Assembly: GCA_029721435.1 (NCBI GenBank)
Contig: CM056576.1
Location: 117,293,166 to 117,357,165, forward strand
DNA length: 64,000 nucleotides
Origin: Gymnothorax reevesii
Taxonomy: Eukaryota; Chordata; Actinopteri; Anguilliformes; Muraenidae
Direction: 5' to 3'
The notes beneath the pieces are model-generated. The model made no database searches, was not told where the DNA came from, and saw nothing but the letters and a program-made list of their open reading frames with translations. Shown piece after piece: positions 46,796 through 59,050 of the stretch; the stretch's first letter is position 1, and each line of letters begins with the position of its first letter. The position numbers were made by a program, and so were the translations under genes.

Positions 46796-47240
46796 TATAA
46801 AGACGGAGAAAAAAAAAATCGCAGCCACCCGCTCGGATACCGTGATTGTTTTTGCCAGAAGGCTGGGGCGGATTCCGGCTGCGGAAGTCGGCGCTCCAAA
46901 TGGTGCGGAGCGCACAGCTCGTGGGCTTCCTCCGCGCCTTGCGCGCAGACACACACACACACACGCTCGCACACTCACACGAGTCTCGCAGCACGGCTGG
47001 GCGGCCGCGGGGAAGGAGGGAGGGAGGGAGGGCGGAAGAAGGCGAGTTCAGCAGAGAGCAGCTCTTTCCCACAGTCTGGGGATCTGACACAAGGCTCTCA
47101 CACATTCCACAGCCTGCAGCCAATCGGCCCGGCAGACAGTCAGGGCACACGGCCTGTGGAGAGAGGGGAGGGGGGGTTATTCCGCCCTTGGCACTCGCTG
47201 CAGTTAGGAGTTCAGAGGGGGTCAGCTTGCACACTGTGCC
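46796..47240 (+). promoter_or_regulatory. Second TATA motif with GC-rich downstream sequence
   Basis: TATAAAG at 46796-46802 is followed, where a start would fall (about 46826), by CpG-rich sequence to about 47240 that looks like a 5' untranslated region. It includes a short CA run (about 46950-46964) and a GGGA tetrad repeat. Open frames here on both strands (up to 191 codons) are driven by composition and have no domain. It could be an alternative promoter to that at 45.43 kb. Confidence 0.35.
47018..47032 (+). other. G-quadruplex motif
   Basis: Four GGG tracts separated by single A (GGGAGGGAGGGAGGG) meet the strict short-loop quadruplex pattern, within the CpG-rich block. Confidence 0.8.
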
Positions 47241-50200
47241 GGTACCTCTCGCATCCCCCGGCAGAGCAGTTTATTGTATGCATTCTTTCTCAAAACCGGG
47301 CCAGCTGTTGCAAGTGTGTGTTCTGAGCCCAGGGTCGGAGAGTGTGTTAACCCTTTGCACGTCGCATGTGGATTCAGAGTATGTTTGTATTGCCTATCTA
47401 AAGAAATTCAATTCATTCTAGGAATTGCAGTATTTTCACTAAGTTCACAAATGCACTGATAAACTCTAGTGATGCATAATGTTACTGTCTAACAGCTGAT
47501 TACTATAAGTAAGTGACAATTGTGTTTCACTCTTACCTTCAGTTCGATCTGTGGTGATGAACGGCATGTTTTGTGATTAATTGTACTGCAAGTATGGGAT
47601 TTTTATCATATGTGTATCTGTATGCACATGTATACCCAAATAATCAAGATATTGATAATACTGCATATCAGTATGTGTTGAAGCCCAATAATAGCTATAG
47701 CAATTAAAATTAACTTCAATTTGACTCATATAAAAATAATCCAACTCAATCATCAGCTATACCCCACTAGAGGCGTATGGCTGCATCTGGACCTGCAGAT
47801 ATCCTACCATTTGCCTGAATTGTCGTATTTGTCTTAGTACGGGACATTTCTGAGCATCAGTCTTTGGGCAGTGGATGCGAAGACCTCTGCCAATATAAGC
47901 ATTAAGGGTGTGAGGGCAGGACACAGGGCTGCAGTACACAGTGCTTCTTTCATTGTGCAGAGGTAGGAGGGAGGAGGAGGAGCCAAATTTGTATGTTGTG
48001 TTTACAAACCTCAACTGACAAATACTAATAAGTTTACCTTTATTAACAGCCAGGCATGGCGTTCAACCTGTAGAGTATGGAGAAAAGAGATAGGGGTCGG
48101 GGAGGATGGGGGGGAAACGTGGTCCACCCAGCGTATCTGTGACGACGGAGGGGAGCGTGGGGGGGGGGGGGGACAGGGCGTGCGGAGCATGGGAGTATAA
48201 CTTGCAGGATTGGCTCTGGCCGGGCAGCTGGCCCACTTCCTCTTCTGCTAACAGGAGCCCCGCACTTCCTTAAGTAAACGTTGTGCATCGTGTGATGTAA
48301 AAGGAACGGGGAGGTCGCTCTTGTGACAGTCATAATCCAGCTGAAAACCCAGACCGCCGCCGACACGGACCACCCACACCTCCGCCAACCTCTCGATTCG
48401 AGAGGGAGAGAGACGGAGAGAGAACATGAACAGAGAAGCCCGCCAAAAAAACCAGCCACAAAACGATGAAAAGCGGGAGAGTAAATTATCTTCGCACGGG
48501 GTCCAACAGAGTCTCCCGCTACTGGGCTTCGCGGGACGACAAACAGCCAATTAAGCTGACCCCAGGTCAGGCCAACAAAGTCTGATGTCCCAAATTACGG
48601 AGGCTCGCGCTTTCAGCGGTATCACACCAGGAACCAAAACACGGAGGGGGAGAGTGGGGGGGAAAAGTCTGTTACAGCTCTAATCTTGATCCCGGAACAA
48701 TGACAAAGCAGGGAAAATCAATAGGGAGACCAGGCTGGCATCCCCTTGACATTGTCACTTAAGGGATAATTAAGAGCTGCTCCCTGCTCCTGCTAGTGTG
48801 TGAGGAGGACCCTTCCGTTTCACCTCAGGGGCTGCCGCAGGAGTTCTCCTCCTCTAAACCCCGGGGATAAAGGGCAGTTGTTCCTTCTATCCGAAGCAGT
48901 GGATGCAGGATAGATGTGGAAGGGAGTAGTGAGAGGGGGGAGGGGTAGGTTAGGGATGGTCACAAAGATAAAAGGAGACTCAACATTACCCTCTTACCCT
49001 GCCCCCTTCCTCCAGTACAGTCGCCTCATGATATGGGAAAATGTTAGGGAAATGAATAGCAAGCTTGTTCCCTCATCTCTCACTTGACGGATTATGTGTG
49101 GAAAAAAAAGCGATATCGTGCCGGATCAGAGACGCTTCTTCCCATCCCGGGTCTCGGCACTGTATGAAAAACAACTTTTTGGCAGTGGCTGTCGAGAGGG
49201 AAGAGGATGTTCTGATCCTGTGTCAGAAGATGTAATTAGGAGGAGGAATCAGTTAAACCCTTTTGAAATTAACTGTCCTTTGTGCGGCTGAACTCACCTC
49301 ACCCATTTCACATGATTTCGCTCATTGGATTACCCGAAATCCCGCCCTACTAAATAGAATCCCAAGGAGTCATGAAGGTCTGCTACTCATTGATCACATT
49401 CAGGTATTACTTGCTGCGTAAGGCCACAGCTGTTGGCTGGTCAAAGCGGTCATTTGCAACCTCGCTGAATCTGCACAGGCATTCTCAATCAATGTCAGTG
49501 GCTCAGTGGTAGTCATTCCATACTGAATGCAAATGTTTAATCTGGGGATGGCTCAGTGAAATTTCATGGAATCAAAAATGGGATTCCATTTGCATTCTGC
49601 AGGACATGGGGAACTACTACTCCATTAATAAAGTACATTTATAGGGATGAGAATGAAAACAATGTGAAGGGGTAAAGTTGGATGAAGTAGTTGAAACCAG
49701 CTAACCAGCTAATATACAAAAAAAAAAAAAACAGATATCCGCTCGGCCCACTTTTCAAACATGGGACTTGTTTAGATAAACGGGAGGGACTTCCAACCAC
49801 TGTTTGCACCAGGATGTAGCAACTAAAGCATCCGGTTTCCTTTGGAGAAAACTGTTTCTCTCTGTCTTCCTCTCTCTCTCTTTCTCCCTCTTTCTATCTT
49901 TTTCAGTGAAATTTTTGTGGAAAGATTTGCTGGCAAAAATGCAGGCTTTATTTTGTTCGACAAAGTCTTTAATTCCAGTGCATCCCCCTAAATTTAATTT
50001 TTCAGTGGTTTGAAGGGAGATGCATCAAAGACTGAAACTTCAGTTGTGAGTTATGTTGGCCAGGAGATGAGATGTGGAATTGTTGACTCCAAATTGATAA
50101 ATGGAAACACTGATGACTGTATAATTACAGTGTTATGTGAGGGAACCTACGAGTGAAGGGAAAATGGGGTGTAATAAAAGAGTATGAGCAATGCCAAACC

Positions 50201-51945
50201 AAAGCTAGCAAAAGGGAAGGGATAAAGTTGAGACTGACAAAGAAGACAGAATGAGAAAAAATTGGAGAATGCATGTGAGAGAGAAAGTGATTGTGAAGGA
50301 GTGAAAGGTAGTAATGTATACGGATGTGGAGCAAGACATGGAAAAGACTGTGGCCAATACAGTCAGCTCATAAGCCTTAGTCTCTCACTCCACACTTCAG
50401 TCTAGGGCCTGTACACCAGAGAGGCGGGGTGGGGGGCACTGCAAGTGCATGTGTGCCAAGGGAGGCTTGTTTGCATATGAAAGTGTCTGGCTGCCCCTGT
50501 GGGGTTTGATGGTGTATTGTGCGATCTTATCTGGCGCGTGCCTAGGCCAGCCTTTCCCACAGTCTGCATGTGCTGCTGCCAGGAGCGAAGGGGGGATAGC
50601 AGCGCTCGGCCTGTCAACACTACACTGACTTGACGGCCATGACTGCTTCAATACAGTTTATCTGAGAGACTCCACAAACACGGCTCTTTCCAATTGCATG
50701 CGTGGCCTTTTGTGCTCCACGGTGCCCCTCCTGTCTTCCTCTCGCTTTTCAGCTCAAATACTCATCTCGCCAAATCAGGACTCCCACTCAGCCTCCATGA
50801 ATGGATGTATGGAAACATTTTTGACATATTTTGTGAGATCTGTGGGGGAAATAATGTTCCATGAAAGTGAATGGTTCTTTTATCGTCCCTCCCTCTCCTC
50901 CTCCCCTTCCCGAAAAAGCAGCCACTTCAGGGTGCCATTTCCCTGGGAACACCTCTTGAGACACCGGAACAATTCAGTCGGCATTAGCAATGGGGATTCG
51001 CTCTGACAGAAGTTTCCACAGATCTCTCTGCGGATTTCTTTTGATTTGTATTGCGCCTCTATTCCGATTGTGGGAAAAAAATGGGACACAAAAGGATCGT
51101 TCCCAATTGCCAGCCAGGACAAAGCTTTAAAAGCGGCTTTTGAAGTAAACTCAAATCATGTTCGTCTGCCAATTACTTCCTGTCGTCATTCATCACATTC
51201 ATGTCCCGTTTTTCTAGATTTATAGGTAATGTGGAGCACTGTGATTATGCTCACCTGAGAAAAACAGTGGTAATTCTCAAGAAAATCATTATTCTCACAT
51301 GACTGAAGATACAAACTTAATGTTTATGCTCACACTCAAGATTTGCAGCACTAAAGGTTTTAATTTTTGTCCATTAAAGAGAGCAGGGCGGTCACAGTAC
51401 TTAAAAGCACAAACTAGCTAAGTCTGTTGTTGAAAGCGGTGTATTGGCAATATAAAACTTGAACGTGGGCAGTGTGAATTACTCAGCTCATTGCTATGTT
51501 AGCAAGGCCTTACTTTGGTCAGTCCAGGCGTGAATGATGGTCTCTGTGTGGGGGTGGGGGAGTTAGCCTGCTTTGTGCAAGGCTGAATTTATCGCATCCC
51601 TGCAGCCCACCTGTAGCCCAGCAGCTGCTGTCGGAGAGCAGGGGCAGAGGCATGTTTGGTCTGGCTGGATGACCTGCTGTTTCCGACCATCTGAGGGAGG
51701 AACTGCAGGTGGGTTTATTCCCTCAGCGCTACTGATCACACAAGGAATGTAGCCATCTCCATGCATCTGTCAACTTTTAGCTTAAGAGGGGCCTTGGGAG
51801 TGCAAGCCATTCTTGTTTAGAAACATGCACACCTGTGAGCATGAGCCAAAATGGAATGGAGTTCTGTTGTATGTCTCTTTATAGCTGGTACTAAGTTGTA
51901 ACACTCTCCCCTCATACACACTCTTACTCACACGAACACCCTTAC
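47241..51945. other. Non-coding; nothing recognised
   Basis: About 4.7 kb without a supported gene. 48050-48700 is GC-rich and includes a run of 14 G (48159-48172). CT-rich runs lie at 49859-49905. A small frame at 49094-49291 (65 codons) has no motif. Some of 48200-48850 might be conserved non-coding sequence. Confidence 0.35.
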
Positions 51946-52100
51946 ACGAATGTGCGTGCACACACACACACACAACACACAAGTCCGTGTGCTTGCGTTT
52001 GTGCGTGGTGTGGTGTGTGTGTGTGTGTATGTTCGCGCGTGTGTGTGGTATGTGCACATGGCCGTGCGTTTGTGTATGTGTATGTGTTTGTGTGTACATA
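51946..52100. repeat. CA tract followed by TG tract
   Basis: A CA-rich run (51956-51980) is followed after about 30 bp by a TG-rich run (52005-52100). The two are reverse complements in kind and could pair into a hairpin. Cys/Val and Thr/His open frames across it are artefacts. Confidence 0.9.
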
Positions 52101-52727
52101 AGAGTGTCCACTTTCTATTCCTTCTTCTTTCTTTTTTTTCTTCTTTCTATTCCTCTAGCTATGCTCTTGTTTCTTGGCACTGGCCAGACTTATCTCTCCC
52201 CATTCTTTCCTCTCCGGTCCCCCACACAGTGTTGCAATCACGCCTCCTTTGATTTTGTCATTTTCCTGCTAAGAACGTGCTATTTTACATGTCATCACCG
52301 GAGAATTTATTAAATTTGCAGAAGAAAAAGATGATGCTCTGTTACTGGTCATTGACACTCTCTGGATCTGTGGCATTGTATTTACCATAAAATTATTCAC
52401 CTTGAAAATGCCCATTTACAGCCACCATGAGCATTTCTTATCGGGTAATAAACAGTTGTGGTCTCACAGCAGGTATGGCTGCAATAATCATCTTCCTCAT
52501 TTCTTGCAGACAAACTCCACCCCTTCCCTCCTCCCTGTTTGCGAGGGGCGGAGGGGTGTTGAAGGGTATCAATCAAAATTATGGCGTTTAGTCTTGGTAA
52601 ACACGGGTACAGTCCAGATAAATGCCAGCCATATACAGGGTCATAAAAGTGATCAAATAGTGAGTTTGTTTTTTTGTTTTTTTTTACTACATGGATTAAA
52701 ATCACAGGAGTAAAATGACTTAAACTG
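52101..52727. other. Non-coding; nothing recognised
   Basis: Contains CT-rich sequence (52115-52210). No supported gene. Confidence 0.4.
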
Positions 52728-53016
52728 TACACCCAATACAACGCCATTTCAATAAAAGTTGGTACACTGCATACATTGTTAATAAAAGCAGAATGCAATG
52801 ATTTGCGAATCATTTTAACTCTATGTTTAATTCAAGATTGTCCAAAGACAACATTTAAGTGCCGAAACTGTAAAATGTAATTGCTTTTTGTAAAACATCT
52901 GCTCATTTCAAATTTGATGCCAGTAACATGTTTTAAAAAAGTTGGGACTGTGGCACGTTTACCACTGTGTTGCACCAACTCTTCTTTTAACAGCACTTTG
53001 TAAGCATTTGGGAACT

Positions 53017-53024
53017 GAGGAGAC
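53017..53024. repeat. 8-bp target duplication, left (hAT)
   Basis: GAGGAGAC, repeated at 55283-55290. Confidence 0.9.
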
Positions 53025-53159
53025 CAGGGCTGGACTGGGACAAAAAAACAGCCCTGGCATTTTCGGCCATGGCGGCCCATCCTGATTCTGACGGTGCGGC
53101 CCGCCATACGCCCACAGTACACTGTTACCAAAAGTTAAAATTAAGCTCAGTCGTAGCCA

Positions 53160-53257
53160 ACATGCCCTGGAACTCCATACAGAAAGGCCCAGGCCAGATT
53201 TGAACCCACAACCTTCTTGCTGTGTGGTGGCAGTGCTAATTACTGCACCACCATGAC
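53160..53257 (-). repeat. SINE head fragment inside the hAT element
   Basis: The plus-strand phrases AACTCCATACAGAAAGGCCC, TTTGAACCCACAACCTTCTT and ACTGCACCACCATG match the tRNA-like head of the SINE at 45849-46191. The body and duplication are not seen. Confidence 0.75.
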
Positions 53258-53477
53258 AAAGAAGAAGTTGACATACACTTGCGCAGTGCTTCGCTGCTGA
53301 CAGCTCCGCGACCGGATCCAGCACCTTACCATCATCAGGAGGAACCACTTTGCAGTTACAGCCCTTCCTCCTCAACTATTCCTCTGAAGTGGCCTCTGTC
53401 TGGAGGTGGTATTGTGGTGCTGGTGTCAACTACCAGCTCTCAGGCCAAGTCTAGTCATCTCTCTTCAGCCAGATCCT

Positions 53478-53700
53478 CACTCAAAAAAATGAAACCCTAT
53501 GAAATTTAGATTTACTGAAAAATGTCATGTCAACTGGTTCCACAAAATTGAGTTAAGTTCATTCCACTCAATGCAATTAACTAAACTGGCCAAAAATTTT
53601 AGAAGTCAAATAAAGGTTACGCAAAGCTACTGCGTGGAACCAGTTAACATAACATTATTAAGTAAATCTTACATTTCATAGGATTTAATTTTTTTGAGTG
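53478..53700. mobile_element. Small MITE (223 bp) inside the hAT element
   Basis: The ends CACTCAAAAAAATGAA (53478) and TTAATTTTTTTGAGTG (53700) are the start of inverted repeats of about 66 bp, which include CCTATGAAAT and AACTGGTTCCAC. No open frame. A TA duplication, expected for this type, is not preserved. Confidence 0.8.
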
Positions 53701-53851
53701 CTGTATTATGCTTTTTCTACTGCTTCTTGCAGTTCGCTCATGAGTTTTTTTATTTCTATCTTTGTACAGCAGAAGCAGTGGCAGAGAATGTTGATTAGCT
53801 TCTGCTCAATATATCCACAGGCACCAACAATTAAACGGTAATTTACGATGT

Positions 53852-53864
53852 GGGGGGGGGGGGG
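53852..53864. repeat. Run of 13 G
   Basis: Homopolymer within the hAT element. Confidence 0.9.
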
Positions 53865-55282
53865 CCCTGTGGCTTTAGGTTTGATGCACATGTGTGCACA
53901 CAGACAACAAAATCTGACATCCTATTAACCAGGTACAGGCATGGTGACACAAATGACGAATTGAAAAACAGAGAAACTTCAAATACCCCAGCGATTAAAC
54001 TTGACACTTTAATAAATGAATGAAATCATGATTAGATTAACTTGTGAACAAAGCTATCAAAACATGCAAGGTAATTTAAAAAAAAAAAAACGATTTAAAG
54101 AGAATGCCCGAGCATCACTGCGCAGTATTCCTAGCAGATCTGTTTGGTTGTGCCGACCTTTTGAAAACATGTCAGCTTCCTCCTCTTGGCTTTACTCATT
54201 TCGTTCATTTGGCCTCTCTCTGAAACTTTGAAATAGAAAGGGGATATATTTTGCAACATCTATCAGAGCTGCCAACTTTCGAGGCAAACTTCGCGTAAGA
54301 TTGACAAAAAGATTGTCCAAAGTCGGCGTACTTTCAGGTGTGAGATACATTGAAGTAAGCAGATTTTTTTTTTCACTGACGTGACATGGGACATACTAAA
54401 CCCATCTCACATCAAATACGCGAGAAATGGAAAGCACAGGTGTAAATGCACTCAAAACGCAGTTAGGACGGATTGTGATCGTATTTAACAAACCACTTCT
54501 GAAGGTGGTCAGGGGCGGATTCTGGCCACATTGAACACAAATGTAAATGCAAATGCTTCTCCAACTCCGAGGGCGGAAACACGAGCAGTAAAACTCAGAT
54601 AAGTCGAATTGGTATCTAAGTACAGCACATTTTGTAGGGTGTCCCGTCAGTGAAAAGGGCTTCATATCAAAGACTGTGTTTTAGTAGCAATTCATTCAAA
54701 AAACTTTGTAAACAAGTTGTTCTGAACTATTTCAATTTATTTTAAACAAAATGGCGATTTCAGCAAAGTCCACGACGTGAAGTTTTTGTGGAGCATTATT
54801 GCTCTTTCTAGAAGTTTTCGCTATGTTGCGGTGGGCAAGAACTAGCCTTGTGCACATTGGTGTTGGGTGCTGCTACTGCTTCTGTACTGGATGTTGATGG
54901 ACCACCACCAGCAGTGGATCCTGCCGCAAACATATCAGATATTTTGGCACGTTTGACTGCATCCGCCTGCAGACTCTTCTCTCCCATAGCTTCTTACCTT
55001 GTGCTTTAGTCTATCCATTTTTGCTCGACACGACTTAATTGACACTGCAGAAGCTCAAATGCAGAGGGGGGGTGGGGGGAGGGTTTAGAGATTTCACCGG
55101 GCCAGCCCTGTGTTAGTGTAGAAAATGAACCAATGGACCGCTTTCCATGTTTTAAAGGCCAGCGCGTTTCGTTAAAAATGATCTATACTATTATATTTTT
55201 ATAAACTATGATAGCATCGGCCCAAAATGTGCGTCAGCCCATCAGGCATTGCCCAGTACGCCAGATTACCAGTCCAGCCCAG

Positions 55283-55290
55283 GAGGAGAC
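55283..55290. repeat. 8-bp target duplication, right (hAT)
   Basis: GAGGAGAC, identical to 53017-53024. Confidence 0.9.
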
Positions 55291-55410
55291 CAACTGTTGG
55301 AGTTGTACTATCTTCAATTAAATATATAATTTAATGATTTGCAAGTCATTGTACTCAGTTTTTATGAGCATATGACACAAGTGTCCCAACTTTTTTGGAA
55401 ATTGGGTTGT

Positions 55411-56010
55411 CCCTTTTTTTTTTTTTTTACAGTGTCTCTACCGTGGGGCAGCGAAAGCAACATGCCTGCCTGATATGTAGTGCAAATATACTGATAGCAG
55501 TTAACTCAGTGAAATTATTGATGAGAGAAATCTTATTTAATTGACTGTATGGACACAGCAGTGAAACAAAGTCTGGTCAAAAATGCTGTCTTTTGCTCCT
55601 TGTTTCACTTAAAGTTTCAATCGCTGGCTTGCCTTATATTAGTGGCTCTTTAGGCTGTGACAAATTCAGAGAAATGGTTTTGCAGTACTGGACACTGTTT
55701 CTGTCTTGCGGTTCTGAAATCCAATTAGTGCTTTGCGTGCAGACGAGCAGCAGCACCCGTGCAGGACTCTTCGATAATTTAATTGTGTATGACAGCTCTG
55801 CGACAGGAAACCTTTGGTGTTCCCGCTGCCGAGGAAATGAATCGTGCTCAGCACCTCGTGGAAGCTGCCGAGCCTCAGGGGAATCATTTCATTCCAACCT
55901 ACAATTCTACTTGATTTTTCCTTTGCCATCACCCATAGCCCTTGCGCCTGTACGACGCAGGTTTTCTAGAAGTTTTAATCTGAGATCCTATTATCACCAT
56001 TGGTATTACT

Positions 56011-56042
<32 letters not shown>

Positions 56043-58892
56043 GCAGGCTATATTCTGACCATACCGCCAAGGAGGTTTGTATCCTGACAAAATTGAAATG
56101 TTCATAGTGGTGGAATGAATAAAAGTACTTCTCTGACTGAATTAATCAATAATATGTACTACAAAACCAACGGCTTCAATTAATACATGATGTATAACAT
56201 CATGGACGTGCCGTGTTCCTGATCAGGCAACGGTCCGACAAAAATGAAGATTGAAGATGCAAGGGAGTGACTAGCTTCGGGCAAATTAATTACAGAGGGG
56301 TTAAATGCGTTAATTTCGACGTGGACCCAGGACTTGAAAAGGAGAAAATGCCCGACTTGATGCGGATGCCGTCAAAGCATGCAGGGATGACAGTGCAGCA
56401 GGCTGAATGACGTCCATTCTCCTTCTGACTCAGCCTGAAGGATCACACATTCTCTGTCACAGCAGTTCACATCAGCGCTGCCTGTGTTCATCCATAATCC
56501 TTCCTCTGTAACAGTCATTATAAACTGCCCTTTTGTGCCGTGGGGGCCGACCGTGACTTTCCCAGGACAATTAGAGTTACTTAGTTAAAAAAAAAATTAA
56601 GAAGGGGGAGGAGGGTGAGGGTGGCATGGCAGGGAAGCACAGCGAAATGGAATGTCTTTTCCATACTCCTGGGCAGGATTGCCGAAGGCGAGCCTTCGTG
56701 GATTACCCCGGCTCTCGGAGGAGTAATTAGCCAATGCGTGGGAAAAGGAGCCCTGTTGCTCTTGGAGCAATCGGCCCCCAGACCTGTCCCAGCAGCCGCA
56801 TGATTTAATAGACCGCCGAATCGCTAAATCTTCCTTGACCAGGCTACTGCTTCCTGCTTAGGCGTGGCCAAACCTCTGGATGCCCGTGTAGCGAGGGAGA
56901 GCCAGGTGTGAGAGCTTGTAAGCGTAGAGAATTCCATCTCTGGGGTTTACTCTTCTGCTGAGAACGTCAGCGAGCCATGTGTGCAGCAGCCCATCCCGGT
57001 CACTATATGCCCCAGTCCCCCGCCACCAGCTGTCGCCTTGCACATTTGTTTGATCTTCAGTGTCCCTGTTTGATTGAGGTAGATGGCTTCTTTGATAAGA
57101 GCCTGACTGTTAAGATAGAGTTGCCCTGAAGGGTTTCAAAAAGGTTGTTTTGTTTCAATTCAGGTGAAGCCCTTCACCTCAGGACATGATAGATAAAAAT
57201 GCTAATGATGTAACACCCGCAATTTCACCCCTTTAACCTCCTTATACTGAGCCCAGCAAAGTTCTCACTCAGGAAGTACCAATTGCCCCTGAATATTAAT
57301 TAGCCTGAGGGAGAAACCAGTGAGGAACTATCCAATTGTAAAAATCAGTCCTACTCTCCGCTAAAGTGGAAAAGCTGTAAATAGGGGTGGACAATGAGAA
57401 GCAATCTTTTGATAAGACAGACAGGCTCTTTTTTAACTAATGCTCATTTTGTCAATGAAAATTTGTGCTGGTTTCTCAGGCGATATGCTTGTTTCTGCTT
57501 CTAACTTGATTACAATTTGTTTTGCTTAAATAACCATTCAGAAGGAAATGAAGGCTCCATTTTCATGTATGAGGATCCATGTTTAGCAGGACCTTTGAAA
57601 TTGTATTGTTTTTGTAATTTAAAGTGAGGTCAGTAGGAGCTGCATTACTGCAGTTGGCGTGACTTACTCCTGTTGCATGTCCCATTACCCTCAGTAGTTC
57701 TGTGGAGCATATGTGAACGTTCTTGTCGCAGACATAAACACTTCAGGAGGATAATATTCTACCATGTGTGCAAAGCGTAGTAGACAGGTTTACATGAGGC
57801 ACACCAGGTTCATGTCCATTACATCGTATTTCATCAGTTTGTCTGGAAGAAATGACTGGGGACATTAAACCTAATATTTCTCAGCTTGGAATGCCTGAAT
57901 ATAGCTGTAGGTTTGTCCCATTGGCGCAGTATCCTGTATGATTTCAGGAGGGAATAACATGAGATCATTGGGCGACAATTTCCGACTGCGCAGCTGACAG
58001 AACTCGAGTAAAGCACACCACTACTCACCCTTCTGCCGGAGGACCTACTGTAGCAATGGGAGCAGGTGATTATTAAAAGTTTACCAAGGTATCCACGGAA
58101 GGCTGGGAATTCAGTAGCATGCCGACAGGGTATCAGTACAAACACAAGTAGGAGCAGTCTTTGGAAGCCCGTTGGTGGCTTTACCGCCCTGACAATGGGC
58201 GGCTCAAATCACTGAAAGCTGAGCAGTGAAAGACTGCATTGTGTGTTGCAGTGTGAATAACACATTGGTCTCAGAGGTATAGGCTAGCACTAGTGTCTGT
58301 GGAGGATTCCCCGTAGGCAGGTGCGTATATTAACTTTGAATAGGTGGGGTTGACCGGTCGACCGTGATCGAGCCCCGATGAAAAGGCTGTCGTCAGGTTG
58401 TGCAAAGCCAAACCCCCACGGGAAATAAGACCGATGAGGTCATCCAAATGTGTGTGACTGTGTGTGGGGGTGTGTGCGAGAGAGTGTGAGAATGAACCGT
58501 GATACAGAAGCCTCCTGGTACCCAAGGTCATTCTTAGCTATCAAAGGAGCTCTCCAGACCAGCTGCGAGGAGCTTGTGTCATATATTACACTCCTCTCTC
58601 TGATAACACACAAACACAGTGGTTTGTTTTTAGCAGTCAGACCACCTGTTATTTTTTTTTTCTTTCTCAAAGTCTTGATGGACATATTCATGCCTTTGTT
58701 TTCTCAAATGATTAGTCCTTGATGCACAGGCATAGTCAAGCATCCAGATTACTGCGGACAGATAAATTAACGCGCCCATTGAGCTATAGTCATATGTATA
58801 TCAGGCTTCTGATTGATTTGGTTTGAATTGGCTCAAGCTCAGGCTCAGCTCACTGAGTGATTTGAACAACACTGCAAAAAGTGTCTGTCTTA
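55411..58892. other. Non-coding; possible conserved blocks
   Basis: No gene is supported. An open frame at 55593-56087 (164 codons) runs into an ATT microsatellite and shows no domain. 56380-57110 is repeat-free with mixed composition and may be conserved non-coding sequence (inference). Confidence 0.35.
56011..56043. repeat. (ATT)n microsatellite
   Basis: About 11 ATT units. Confidence 0.95.
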
Positions 58893-59050
58893 ACCAGTAT
58901 TGGTGGTAACGCATTACAAAGTAACTAATTACTGTAATCAAATTACATTTATCAGTAATGCAGTAATGTAACGCATTACTTTGACAACATAAGTAATCAC
59001 ATTATAGTTACAAGCAAATAAATTATCTAGTAACTTGTATTACTTTGAAT
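58893..59050. repeat. hAT-type repeat fragment (TAACGCATTAC type)
   Basis: CAGTATTGGTGGTAACGCAT followed by repeated AAAGTAACTAATTACTG and ATGTAACGCATTACTTTG matches the left part of a widespread fish hAT-type repeat. The other end is not found. Confidence 0.5.

Larger units (their letters stand above)
53025..55282 (-). mobile_element. hAT-type transposon (~2.26 kb) nested in the Tc1-like MITE
   Basis: Left end CAGGGCTGGACTGG and right end CCAGTCCAGCCCAG form 14-bp inverted termini with one mismatch. A perfect 8-bp duplication GAGGAGAC flanks both sides; CAG...CTG-type ends and 8-bp duplications define the hAT superfamily. On the minus strand near the right end a short frame (KSLQADAVKRAKISDMFAAG, about 54911-54985) resembles the low-complexity N-terminus of hAT proteins, but no dimerisation or catalytic domain can be read. 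It carries two smaller insertions. Probably inactive. Confidence 0.85.
52728..55410. mobile_element. Tc1-like MITE (~417 bp without insert), split by a hAT element
   Basis: The left part 52728-53024 starts TACACCCAAT and contains AAAAGTTGGTACACT and GCAATGATTTGCGAATCATT. The right part 55291-55410, reverse-complemented, starts ACAACCCAATTTCC and contains AAAAGTTGGGACACTTG and ACAATGACTTGCAAATCATT. These are the two inverted termini of a Tc1-like non-coding element related to 1-873. The TA is preserved at the left border only (right border TGTC). No transposase. Confidence 0.8.

Noticed and set aside
46701..47421. Overlapping frames of 177 and 191 codons in the GC-rich block
   Set aside because: Composition-driven; no domain, no splice or codon support, and they overlap on opposite strands.
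47762..47776. CTCF-like core CCACTAGAGGCG
   Set aside because: One base shorter than the consensus core and isolated; too weak to call an insulator.
55593..56087. 164-codon frame
   Set aside because: Runs into an ATT microsatellite (poly-Ile) and has no domain.
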